DNA of 31,619 nt from Saccoglossus kowalevskii (GCF_000003605.2 NW_003150212.1:1-31619); one strand, 5' to 3'; shown: positions 12,318 through 24,900, counted from the stretch's first letter. Numbers and translations: made by a program. Notes: generated from the letters alone by a model not told the origin.

Positions 12318-12357
12318 TCTAATTTGAAAGATCTGTTAACGATATACATTTACTACC

Positions 12358-12397
12358 TGGTTATTGTCCAAATGGGTGAAGAGATTCCAATAAACCA
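12358..12397. other. Imperfect dyad spanning unit positions 65-104
   Basis: TGGTTATTG (65-73) pairs with CAATAAACCA (95-104) with a single bulged A, leaving a 21-base loop. The right arm includes AATAAA, the usual eukaryotic polyadenylation hexamer, so a transcript through the array would meet it in each unit. The frequent GGATATT variant disrupts the left arm. Dyad symmetry is often seen in centromeric satellites that lack CENP-B boxes, but no function is shown here. Confidence 0.4.
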
Positions 12398-13231
12398 TTA
12401 CCTTATTATATGATCTCATCAGCCCCTCTCATAACCCTAATTATGTACATATCTAATTTGAAGGATCTGTTAACGATATACATTTACTACCTGGTTATTG
12501 TACAAATGGGTGAAGAGATTCCAATAAACCATCACCTTATTATATGATCTCATCAGCCCCTTACATAACCCTAATTATGTACATATCTAATTTGAAAGAT
12601 CTGTTAACGATATACATTTACTACCTGGTTATTGTCCAAATGGGTGAAGAGATTCCAATAAACCATTACCTTATTATATGATCTCATCAGCCCCTCACAT
12701 AACCCTAATTATGTACATATCTAATTTGAAAGATCTGTTAACGATATACATTTACTACCTGGATATTGTCCAAATGGATGAAGAGATTCCAATAAACCAT
12801 TACCTTATTATATGATCTCATCAACCCCTCACATAACCCTAATTATGTACATATCTAATTTGAAAGATCTGTTAACGCTATACATTTACTACCTGGTTAT
12901 TGTCCAAATGGGTGAAGAGATTCCAATAAACCATTACCTTATTATATGATCTCATCAGCCCCTCACATAACCCTAATTATGTACATATCTAATTTGAAAC
13001 ATCTGTTAACGATATACATTTACTACCTGGTTATTGTCCAAATGGGTGAAGAGATTCCAATAAACCATTATCTTATTATATGATCTCATCAGCCCCTCAC
13101 ATAACCCTAATTATGTACATATCTAATTTGAAAGATGTGTTAACGATATACATTTACTACCTGGTTATTGTCCAAATGGGTGAAGAGATTCCAATAAACC
13201 ATTACCTTATTATATGATCTCATCAGCCCCT

Positions 13232-13749
13232 CACATATCTAATTTGAAAGATCTGTTAACGCTATACATTTACTACCTGGTTATTGTCCAAATGGGTGAA
13301 GAGATTCCAATAAACCATTACCATATTATATGATCTCATCAGCCCCTTACATAACCCTAATTATGTACATATCTAATTTGAAACATCTGTTAACGATATA
13401 CATTTACTACCTGGTTATTGTCCAAATGGGTGAAGAGATTCCAATAAACCATTACCTTATTATATGATCTCATCAGCCCCTCACATAACCCTAATTATGT
13501 ACATACCTAATTTGAAAGATCTGTTAACGATATACATTTACTACCTGGTTATTGTCCAAATGGGTGAAGAGGTTCCAATAAACCATTACCTTATTATATG
13601 ATCTCATCAACCCCTCACATAACCCTAATTATGTACATATCTAATTTGAAAGATCTGTTAACGATATACATTTACTACCTGGTTATTGTCCAAATGGGTG
13701 AAGAGATTCCAATAAATCATTAACTTATTATATGATCTCATCAGCCCCC
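13232..13749. repeat. Third copy of the first four units of the ten-unit repeat
   Basis: A short unit (here GCTATAC and CATATTATATG) is followed by a GAAACATC unit at 13348, a CATACC/GAGGTT/CAACCCC unit at 13482 and an AAATCATTAAC unit ending in six C at 13616. This is the order seen at 1051-1568 and 2373-2890. The next units (13750 and 13884) diverge and share CATTACCATATT 134 bp apart, a single-unit duplication. Confidence 0.7.
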
Positions 13750-14151
13750 CACATAACCCTAATTATGTACATATCTAATTTGAAAGATCTGTTAACGATA
13801 TACATTTACTACCTGGTTATTGTCCAAATGGGTGAAGAGATTCCAATAAACCATTACCATATTATATGATCTCATCAGCCCCTTATATAACCCTAATTAT
13901 GTACATATCTAATTTGAAAGATCTGTTAACGATATACATTTACTACCTGGTTATTGTCCAAATGGGTGAAGAGATTCCAATAAACCATTACCATATTATA
14001 TGATCTCATCAGCCCCTTATATAACCCTAATTATGTACATATCTAATTTGAAAGATCTGTTAACGATATACATTTACTACCGGGTTATTGTCCAAATGGA
14101 TGAAGAGATTCCAATAAACCATTACGTTATTATATGATCTCATCAGCCCCA

Positions 14152-14803
14152 CATATATCTAATTTGAAAGATCTGTTAACGCTATACATTTACTACCTGG
14201 TTATTGTCCAAATGGGTGAAGAGATTCCAATAAACCATTACCTTATTATATGATCTCATCAGCCCCTCTCATAACCCTAATTATGTACATATCTAATTTG
14301 AAGGATCTGTTAACGATATACATTTACTACCTGGTTATTGTCCAAATGGGTGAAGAGATTCCAATAAACCATCACCTTATTATATGATCTCATCAGCCCC
14401 TTACATAACCCTAATTATGTACATATCTAATTTGAAAGATCTGTTAACGATATACATTTACTACCTGGTTATTGTCCAAATGGGTGAAGAGATTCCAATA
14501 AACCATTACCTTATTATATGATCTCATCAGCCCCTCACATAACCCTAATTATGTACATATCTAATTTGAAAGATATGTTAACGATATACATTTACTACCT
14601 GGTTATTGTCCAAATGGGTGAAGAGATTCCAATAAACCATTACCTTATTATATGATTTCATCAGCCCCTTACATAACCCTAATTATGTACATATCTAATT
14701 TGAAATATCTGTTAACGATATACATTTACTACCTGGATATTGTCCAAATGGATGAAGAGATTCCAATAAACCATTACCTTATTATATGATCTCATCAGCC
14801 CCA
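14152..14803. repeat. 652-bp five-unit repeat, copy 1
   Basis: It begins with a short unit whose junction reads CCCCACATATATCT in place of CCCCTCACATATCT and carries GCTATAC. The identical odd junction recurs exactly 652 bp later (4 x 134 + 116). Full units follow at 14268 (GAAGGATC, CATCACC), 14402, 14536 (GATATGTTAACG) and 14670 (GGATATT, GGATGAAG). Confidence 0.75.
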
Positions 14804-15321
14804 CATATATCTAATTTGAAAGATCTGTTAACGCTATACATTTACTACCTGGTTATTGTCCAAATGGGTGAAGAGATTCCAATAAACCATTACCTTATTA
14901 TATGATCTCATCAGCCCCTCACATAACCCTAATTATGTACATATCTAATTTGAAAGATATGTTAACGATATACATTTACTACCTGGTTATTGTCCAAATG
15001 GGTCAAGAGATTCCAATAAACCATTACCTTATTATATGATCTCATCAGCCCCTCACATAACCCTAATTATGTACATACCTAATTTGAAAGATCTGTTAAC
15101 GATATACATTTACTACCAGGTTATTGTCCAAATGGGTGAAGAGGTTCCAATAAACCATTACCTTATTATATGATCTCATCAGCCCCTCACATAACCCTAA
15201 TTATGTACATATCTAATTTGAAAGATATGTTAACGATATACATTTACTACCTGGTTATTGTCCAAATGGGTCAAGAGATTCCAATAAACCATTACCTTAT
15301 TATATGATCTCATCAGCCCCT
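14804..15321. repeat. 652-bp five-unit repeat, partial copy 2
   Basis: The odd short unit of 14152 recurs, but its following full units are rearranged: units at 14920 and 15188 share GATATG and the rare GGTCAAGAG and are 268 bp apart, with a CATACC/CAGGTT/GAGGTT unit between. A further short unit starts at 15322. Confidence 0.65.
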
Positions 15322-16377
15322 CACATATCTAATTTGAAAGATCTGTTAACAATATACATTTACAACCTGGTTATTGTTCAAATGGTTGAAGAGATTCCAA
15401 TAAAACATTACCTTATCATATGATCTCATCAGCCCCTCACATAACCCTATTTATGTACATATCTAATTTGAAAGATCTGTTAACGATATACATTTACTAC
15501 CTGGATATTGTCCAAATTGGTGAAGATATTCCAATAAACCATTACCTTATTATATGATCTCATCAGCCCCATACATAACCCTAATTATGTACATATCTAA
15601 TTTGAAACATCTGTTAACGATATACATTTACTATCTGGTTATTGTCCAAATGGGTGAAGAGATTCCAATAAACCATTACGTTATTATATGATCTCATCAG
15701 CCCCTTATATAACCCTAATTATGTACATATCTAATTTGAAAGATCTGTTAACAATATACATTTACTACCTGGTTATTGTCCAAATGGGTGAAGAGATTCC
15801 AATAAACCATTATCTTATTATATGATTTCATCAAGCCCCTCACATAACCCTAATTATGTACATATCTAATTTGAAACATCTGTTAACGATATACATTTAC
15901 TACCTGGTTATTGTCCAAATGGGTGAAGAGATTCCAATAAACCATTATCTTATTATATGATTTCATCAGCCCCTCACATAACCCTAATTATGTACATATC
16001 TAATTTGAAACATCTGTTAACGATATACATTTACTACCTGGTTATTGTCCAAATGGGTGAAGAGATTCCAATAAACCATTACCTTATTATATGATCTCAT
16101 CAGCCCCTCACATAACCCTAATTATGTACATATCTAATTTGAAAGATCTGTTAACGATATACATTTACTACCTGGTTATTGTCCAAATGGGTGAAGAGGT
16201 TCCAATAAACCATTAACTTATTATATGATTTCATCAGCCCCTCACATGACCCTAATTATGTACATATCTAATTTGAAAGATCTGTTAACGATATACATTT
16301 ACTACCCGGGTTATTGTCCAAATGGGTGAAGAGGTTCCAATAAAACATTACCTTATTATATGATCACATCAGCCCCT
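15322..16377. repeat. Ordinary satellite units with one short unit
   Basis: It opens with a short unit of the AACAATATAC subclass (15322-15437; also TACAACCTGG and TTGTTCAAATGG). Full units follow, three of them with GAAACATC, and a run with CATTATC and TTTCATCAG. A 1-bp insertion gives CTACCCGGGTTATT at about 16,306, and an extra A gives CATCAAGCCCC at about 15,833. Nothing but satellite is seen. Confidence 0.87.
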
Positions 16378-17181
16378 CACATAACCCTAATTATGTACAT
16401 ATCTAATTTGAAAGATCTGTTAACGATATACATTTACTACCTGGTTATTATCCAAATGGGTGAAGAGATTCCAATAAACCATCACCTTATTATATGATCT
16501 CATCAGCCCCTTACATAACCCTAATTATGTACACATCTAATTTGAAAGATCTGTTAACGATATACATTTACTACCTGGTTATTGTCCAAATGGGTGAAGA
16601 GGTTCCAATAAACCATTACCTTATTATATGATCTCATCAGCCCCTCACATAACCCTAATTATGTACATATCTAATTTGAAAGATCTGTTAACGATATACA
16701 TTTACTACCTGGTTATTGTGCAAATGGGTGAAGAGGTTCCAATAAACCATTACCTTATTATATGATTTCATCAGCCCCTCACATGACCCTAATTATGTAC
16801 ATATCTAATTTGAAAGATCTGTTAACGATATACATTTACTACCTGGTTATTATCCAAATGGGTGAAGAGATTCCAATAAACCATCACCTTATTATATGAT
16901 CTCATCAGCCCCTTACATAACCCTAATTATGTACATATCTAATTTGAAAGATCTGTTAACGATATACATTTACTACCTGGTTATTGTCCAAATGGGTGAA
17001 GAGGTTCCAATAAACCATTACCTTATTATATGATCTCATCAGCCCCTCACATAACCCTAATTATGTACATATCTAATTTGAAAGATCTGTTAACGATATA
17101 CATTTACTACCTGGTTATTGTCCAAATGGGTGAAGAGATTCCAATAAACCATTACCTAATTATATGATCATATCCGCCCCT
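16378..17181. repeat. 402-bp trimer repeat, two copies
   Basis: Units 16378, 16512 and 16646 recur in order at 16780, 16914 and 17048. The first of each carries TTATTATCCAAA with CATCACC (offset 402 bp exactly); the second carries a TTACATAACC start and GAGGTT. The third differs: 16646 has TTGTGCAA and TTTCATCAG, while 17048 ends in CTAATTATATGATCATATCC. Confidence 0.75.
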
Positions 17182-20100
17182 CACATAACCCTAATTATGT
17201 ACATACATAATTTGAAAGATCTGTTAACGATATACATTTACTACCTGGTTATTGTCCAAATTGGTGAAGAGGTTCCAATAAACCATTAACTTATTATATT
17301 ATTTCATCAGCCCCTCACATGACCCTAATTATGTACATATCTAATTTGAAAGATCTGTTAACGATATACATTTACTACCTGGTTATTGTCCAAATGAGTG
17401 AAGAGATTCCAATAAACCATTACCTTATTATATGATCTCATCAGCACCTCACATAACCCTAATTATGTACTTATCTAATTTGAAAGATCTGTTAACGATA
17501 TACATTTACTACGTGGTTATTGTCCAAATGGGTGAAGAGGTTCCAATAAACCATTACCTTATTTTATGATCTCATCAGCCCCTCACATAACCCTAATTAT
17601 GTACATATCTAATTTGAAAGATCTGTTAACGATATACATTTACTACCTGGATATTGTCCAAATGGGTGAAGATATTCCAATAAACCATTACCTTATTATA
17701 TGATCACATCAGCCCCTTACATAACCCTAATTATGTACATATCTAATTTGAAACATCTGTTAACGATATACATTTACTACCTGGTTATTGTCCAAATGGG
17801 TGAAGAGATTCCAATAAACCATTACGTTATTATATGATCTCATCAGCCCCTTATATAACCCTAATTATGTACATATCTAATTTGAAACATCTGTTAACGA
17901 TATACATTTACTACCCGGTTATTGTCCAAATGGGTGAAGAGATTCCAATAAACCATTACCTTATTATATGATCTCATCAGCCCCTCACATATCTAATTTG
18001 AAAGATCTGTTAACGATATACATTTACTACCTGGTTATTGTCCAAATGGGTGAAGAGATTCCAATAAACCATTACCTTATTATATGATCTCATCAAGCCC
18101 CTCACATAACCCTAATTATGTACATATCTAATTTGAAAGATCTGTTAACGATATACATTTACTACCTGGTTATTGTCCAAATGGGTGAAGAGGTTCCAAT
18201 AAACCATTAACTTATTATATGATTTCATCAGCCACTCACATGACCCTAATTATGTACATATCTAATTTGAAAGATCTGTTAACGATATACATTTACTACC
18301 TGGTTATTGTCCAAATGGGTGTAGAGATTCCAATAAACCATTACCTTATTATATGATCTCATCAGCCCCTCACATAACCCTAATTATGTACATATCTAAT
18401 TTGAAAGATCTGTTAACGATATACATTTACTACCTAGTTATTGTCCAAATGGGTGAAGAGATTCCAATAAACCATTACCTTATTATATGATCTCATCAGC
18501 CCCTCACATAACCCTAATTATGTACATATCTAATTTGAAAGATCTGTTAACGATATACATTTACTACCTGGTTATTGTCCAAATGGGTGAAGAGATTCCA
18601 ATAAACCATTACCTTATTATATGATCTCATCAGCACCTTACATATCCCTAATTATGTACATATCTAATTTGAAAGATCTGTTAACGGTATACATTTACTA
18701 CCTGGTTATTGTCCAAATGGGTGAAGAGATTCCAATAAACCATTACCTTATTATATGATCTCATCAGCCCCTCTCATAACCCTAATTATGTACATATCTA
18801 ATTTGAAAGATCTGTTAACGATATACATTTACTACCTGGTTATTGTCCAAATGGGTGAAGAGATTCCAATAAACCATTACCTTATTATATGATCTCATCA
18901 GCCCCTTACATAACCCTAATTATGGACATATCTAATTTGAAAGATCTGTTAACGATATACATTTACTACGTGGTTATTGTCCAAATGGGTGAAGAGATTC
19001 CAATAAACCATTACCTTATTATATGATCTCATCAGCCCCTGACATAACCCTAATTATGTACATATCTAATTTGAAAGATCTGTTAACGATATACATTTAC
19101 TACCTGGTTATTGTCCAAATGGGTGAAGAGATTCCAATAAACCATTACCTTATTATATGATCTCATCAGCCCCTTTCATAACCCTAATTATGTACATATC
19201 TAATTTGAAAGATCTGTTAACGATATACATTTACTACCTGGTTATTGTCCAAATGGGTGAAGAGATTCCAATAAACCATTACGTTATTATATGATCTCAT
19301 CAGCCCCTTATATAACCCTAATTATGTACATATCTAATTTGAAACATCTGTTAACGATATACATTTACTACCTGGTTATTGTCCAAATGGGTGAAGAGAT
19401 TCCAATAAACCATTACCTTATTATATGATCTCATCAGCCCCTCACATAACCCTAATTATGTACATATCTAATTTGAAAGATCTGTTAACGATATACATTT
19501 ACTACCTGGTTATTGTCCAAATGGGTGAAGAGATTCCAATAAACCATTACCTTATTATATGATCTCACCAGCCCCTCACATAACCCTAATTATGTACATA
19601 TCTAATTTGAAAGATCTGTTAACGATATACATTTACTACCTGGTTATTGTCCAAATGGGTGAAGAGATTCCAATAAACCATCACCTTATTATATGATCTC
19701 ATCAGCCCCTCACATATCTAATTTGAAAGATCTGTTAACGATATACATTTACTACCTGGATATTGTCCAAATGGGTGAAGAGATTCCAATAAACCATTAA
19801 CTTATGATATGATCTCATCAGCCCCTTACATAACCCTAATTATGTACATATCTAATTTGAAAGATCTGTTAACGATATACATTTACTACCTGGATATTGT
19901 CCAAATGGATGAAGAGATTCCAATAAACCATTACCTTATTATATGATCTCATCAGCCCCTCACATAACCCTAATTATGTACATACCTAATTTGAAAGATC
20001 TGTTAACGATATACATTTACTACCCTGGATATGTCCAAATGGGTGAAGAGATTCCAATAAACCCATTACTTATTATATGATCTCATCAACCCCTCACATA

Positions 20101-20210
20101 TCTAATTTGAAAGATCTGTTAACGCTATACATTTACTACCTGGTTATTGTCCAAATGGGTGAAGAGATTCCAATAAACCATTACCTTATCATATGATCTC
20201 ATCAGCCCCT
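17182..20210. repeat. Satellite units, with a segment matching the 1-kb region
   Basis: Mostly common unit types, with short units at 17986, 19711 and 20095. About 300 bp at 19,559-19,860 matches 899-1,200 at an offset of exactly 18,660 bp, including rare GATCTCACCAG and CTTATGATATG, with one visible difference (CATTAAC for CATTACC). Unit 19961 has four single-base indels that cancel to 134 bp (TACCCTGGATATGTCC and AACCCATTACTTATT). No gene or foreign insertion is seen. Confidence 0.87.
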
Positions 20211-21130
20211 CACATAACCCTAATTATGTACATATCTAATTTGAAAGATCTGTTAACGATATACATTTACTACCTGGATATTGTCCAAATGGATGAAGAG
20301 ATTCCAATAAACCATTACCTTATTATATGATCTCATCAGCCCCTCACATATCTAATTTGAAAGATCTGTTAACGCTATACATTTACTACCTGGTTATTGT
20401 CCAAATGGGTGAAGAGATTCCAATAAACCATTACCTTATCATATGATCTCATCAGCCCCTCACATAACCCTAGTTATGTACATATCTAATTTGAAAGATC
20501 TGTTAATGATATACATTTACTACCTGGTTATTGTCCAAATGGGTGAAGAGATTCCAATAAACCATTACCTTATTATATGATCTCATCAGCCCCCCACATA
20601 ACCCTAATTATGTACATATCTAATTTGAAAGATCTGTTGACGATATACATTTACTACCTGGTTATTGTCCAAATGGGTGAAGAGATTCCAATATACCATT
20701 ATCTTATTATATGATCTCATCAGCCCCTCACATAACCCTAATTATGTACATATCTAATTTGAAGGATCTGTTAACGATATACATTTACTACCTGGTTATT
20801 GTCCAAATGGGTGAAGAGATTCCAATAAACCATCACCTTATTATATGATCTCATCAGCCCCTTACATAACCCTAATTATGTACATATCTAATTTGAAAGA
20901 TCTGTTAACGATATACATTTACTACCTGGTTATTGTCCAAATGGGTGAAGAGATTCCAATAAACCATTACCTTATTATATGATCTCATCAGCCCCTTACA
21001 TATCCCTAATTATGTACATATCTAATTTGAAAGATCTGTTAACGATATACATTTACTACCTGGTTATTGTCCAAATGGGTAAAGAGATTCCAATAAACCA
21101 TTATCTTATTATATGATCTCATCAGCCCCT
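20211..21130. repeat. Second long duplication, copy A
   Basis: This aligns with 29,501-30,688. Ordered units: GGATATT/GGATGAAG unit; short GCTATAC unit (20345); CCTAGTT/TTAATG unit (20461); unit with GTTGACG and CCAATATACCATTATC (20595); GAAGGATC/CATCACC unit (20729); TTACATAACC unit; TTACATATCCC unit (20997). The first part is offset 9,290 bp from its partner and the later part 9,558 bp, a change of exactly two units. Confidence 0.8.
20345..20460. repeat. Short (116-bp) unit, GCTATAC subclass
   Basis: Same 18-bp deletion, linked to CGCTATAC for CGATATAC. Members start at 265, 13232, 14152, 14804, 20095, 20345 and 29635. The units at 14152 and 14804 carry a shifted junction (ACATATATCT). The A-to-C change is almost confined to short units; one full-length exception is at about 12,870. 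Confidence 0.88.
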
Positions 21131-21934
21131 CACATAACCCTAATTATGTACATATCTAATTTGAAAGATCTGTTAACGATATACATTTACTACCTGGTTA
21201 TTGTCCAAATGGGTGAAGAGATTCCAATAAACCATTACCTTATTATATGATCTCATCAGCCCCTCTCATAACCCTAATTATGTACATATCTAATTTGAAG
21301 GATCTGTTAACGATATACATTTAGTACCTGGTTATTGTCCAAATGGGTGAAGAGATTATAATAAACCATCACCTTATTATATGATCTCATCAGCCCCTTA
21401 CATAACCCTAATTATGTACATATCTAATTTGAAAGATCTGTTAACGATATACATTTACTACCTGGATATTGTCCAAATGGATGAAGAGATTCCAATAAAC
21501 CATTACCTTATTACATGATCTCATCAGCCCCTCACATAACCCTAATTATGTACATATCTAATTTGAAAGATCTGTTAACGATATACATTTACTACCTGGT
21601 TATTGTCCAAATGGGTGAAGAGATTCCAATAAACCATTACCTTATTATATGATCTCATCAGCCCCCCACATAACCCTAATTATGTACATATCTAATTTGA
21701 AAGATCTGTTAACGATATACATTTACTACCTGGTTATTGTCCAAATGGGTGAAGAGATTCCAATAAACCATTATTTTATTATATGATCTCATCAGCCCCT
21801 CACATAACCCTTATTATGTACATATCTAATTTGAAAGATCTGTTAACGATATACATTTACTACCTGGATATTGTGCAAATGGGTGAAGATATTCCAATAA
21901 ACCATTACCTTATTATATGATCTCATCAGCCCCT
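21131..21934. repeat. Ordinary satellite units with one rare unit type
   Basis: The unit at 21265 combines CTCATAACCC, GAAGGATC, TTAGTACC and GATTATAATAAACC. The last two rare changes recur together only in the unit at 29233, 7,968 bp away. The unit at 21801 has a broken telomere-like motif (TAACCCTTATT) and TTGTGCAA. No other feature is seen. Confidence 0.86.
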
Positions 21935-24900
21935 TACATAACCCTAATTATGTACATATCTAATTTGAAAGATATGTTAACGATATACATTTACTACCTG
22001 GTTATTGTCCAAATGGGTGAAGAAATTCCAATAAACCATTACCTTATTATATGATCTCATCAGCCCCTTACATAACCCTAATTATGTACATATCTAATTT
22101 GAAAGATCTGTTAACGATATACATTTACTACCTGGTTATTGTCCAAATGGGTGAAGAGATTCCAATAAACCATTTCCTTATCATATGATCTCATCAGCCC
22201 CTCACATAACCCTAGTTATGTACATATCTAATTTGAAAGATCTGTTAATGATATACATTTACTACCTGGTTATTGTCCAAATGGGTGAAGAGATTCCAAT
22301 AAACCATTACCTTATTATATGATCTCATCAGCCCCTCACATAACCCTAATTATGTACATATCTAATTTGAAAGATCTGTTAACGATATACATTTACTACC
22401 TGGATATTGTTCAAATGGGTGAAAATATTCTAATAAACCATTACCTTATTATATGATCTCATCAGCCCCTTACATAACCCTAATTATGTACATATCTAAT
22501 TTGAAAGATCTGTTAACGATATACATTTACTACCTGGTTATTGTCCAAATGGGTGAAGAGATTCCAATAAACCATTACCTTATTATATGATCTCATCAGC
22601 CCCTTTCATATCCCTAATTATGTACATATCTAATTTGAAACATCTGTTAACGATATACATTTACTACCTGGTTATTGTCCAAATGGGTGAAGAGATTCCA
22701 ATAAACCATTACGTTATTATATGATCTCATCAGCCCCTTATATAACCCTAATTATGTACATATCTAATTTGAAAGATCTGTTAACGATATACATTTACTA
22801 CCTGGTTATTGTCCAAATGGGTGAAGAGATTCCAATAAACCATTACCTTATTATATGATCTCATCAGCCCCTCACATATCTAATTTGAAAGATCTGTTAA
22901 CAATATACATTTACTACCTGGTTATTGTCCAAATCGTTGAAGAGATTCCAATAAACCATTACCTTATCATATGATCTCATCAGCCCCTCACATAACCCTA
23001 ATTATGTACATATCTAATTTGAAAGATCTGTTAACGATATACATTTACTACCTGGTTATTGTCCAAATGGGTGAAGAGGTTCCAATAAACCATTACCTTA
23101 TTATATGATCTCATCAGCCCCTCACATAACCCTAATTATGTACATATCTAATTTGAAAGATCTGTTAACGATATACATTTACTACCTGGATATTGTCCAA
23201 ATGGGTGAAAATATTCTAATAAACCATTACCTTATTATATGATCTCATCAGCCCCTTACATAACCCTAATTATGTACATATCTAATTTGAAAGGTCTGTT
23301 AATGATATACATTTACTACCTGGTTATTGTCCAAATGGGTGAAGAAGTTCCAATAAACCATTACCTTATTATATGATCTCATCAGCCCCTCACATAACCC
23401 TAATTATGTACATACCTAATTTGAAAGATCTGTTAACGATATACATTTACTACCTGTTTATTGTCCAAATGGGTGAAGAGATTCCAATAAACCATTACCT
23501 TATTATATGATATCATTAGCCCCCCACATAACCCTAATTATGTACATATCTAATTTGAAAGATCTGTTAACGATATACATTTACTACCTGGTTATTGTCC
23601 AAATAGGTGAAGAGATTCCAATAAACCATTATCTTATTATATGATCTCATCAGCCCCTCACATAACCCTAATTATGAACATATCTAATTTGAAAGATCTG
23701 TTAACGATATACATTTACTACGTGGATATTGTCCAAATGGGTGAAGATATTCCAATAAACCATTACCTTATTATATGATCTCATCAGCCCCTTACATAAC
23801 CCTAATTATGTACATATCTAATTTGAAACATCTGTTAACGATATACATTTACTACCTGGTTATTGTCCAAATGGGTGAAGAGATTCCAATAAACCATTAC
23901 CTTATCATATGATCTCATCAGCCCCTCACATAACCCTAGTTATGTACATATCTAATTTGAAAGATCTGTTAATGATATACATTTACTACCTGGTTATTGT
24001 CCAAATGGGGGACGAGGTTCCAATAAACCATTAACTTATTATATGATTTCATCAGCCCCTCACACGACCCAAATTATGTACATATCTAATTTGAAAGATC
24101 TGTTAACGATATACATTTACTACCTGGTTATTGTCCAAATGGGTGAAGAGGTTCCAAAAAATCATTACCTTATTATATGATCTCATCAACCCCTCACATA
24201 ACCCTAATTATGTACATATCTAATTTGAAAGATCTGTTAACGATATACATTTACTACCTGGTTATTGTCCAAATGGGTGAAGAGATTCCAATAAACCATT
24301 ACCTTATTATATGATCTCATCAGCCCCTCACATAACCCTAATTATGTACATATCTAATTTGAAAGATCTGTTAACGATATACATTTACTACCTGGTAATT
24401 GTCCAAATGGGTGAAGAGATTCCAATAAACCATTACCTTATTATATGATCTCATCACCCCCTCACATAACCCTAATTATGTATATATCTAATTTGAATGA
24501 TCTGTTAACGATATACATTTACTTCCTGGATATTGTCCAAATGGGTGAAGATATTCCAATAAACCATTACCTTATTATATGATCTCATCAGCCCCTTACA
24601 TAACCCTAATTATGTACATATCTAATTTGAAACATCTGTTAACGATATACATTTACTACCTGGTTATTGTCCAAATGGGTGAAGAGATTCCAATAAACCA
24701 TTACGTTATTATATGATCTCATCAGCCCCTTATATAACCCTAATTATGTACATATCTAATTTGAAAGATCTGTTAACGATATACATTTACTACCTGGTTA
24801 TTATCCAAATGGGTGAAGAGATTCCAATAAACCATTACCTTATTATATGATCTCATCAGCCCCTCACATATCTAATTTGAAAGATCTGTTAACAATATAC

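Larger units (their letters stand above)
12294..12427. repeat. Consensus-type 134-bp monomer (reference unit)
   Basis: By eye this unit carries the majority base at every position and serves as reference. Landmarks by unit position: telomere-like TAACCCTAA 5-13; palindrome TATGTACATA 15-24; AGATCT 36-41; GTTAAC 42-47; the only CpG 47-48; GGTTATTG 66-73 and CAATAAACC 95-103 forming an imperfect dyad; AATAAA 96-101; GATCTCATCAGCCCCT at the end. Recurrent variants: CATACC for CATATC (24-29), CATC or GGATC for AGATC (36-40), TTAATG or TTAACA for TTAACG (43-48), GGATATT for GGTTATT (66-72), GAGGTT, GAAGTT or GATATT for GAGATT (88-93), CATCACC, CATTATC or CATTACG for CATTACC (103-109), and CAACCCC for CAGCCCC (127-133). 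Confidence 0.95.
11355..13231. repeat. Ordinary satellite units, close to consensus
   Basis: Fourteen full-length units, including the reference unit at 12294. A unit at 12428 carries CTCATAACCC, GAAGGATC and CATCACC, a combination also found at 14268 and 31234. The only full-length unit seen with the GCTATAC variant is at about 12,870; elsewhere that variant is confined to short units. An extra A in CATCAAGCCCC lies at about 11,483. Nothing other than satellite is present. Confidence 0.88.
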
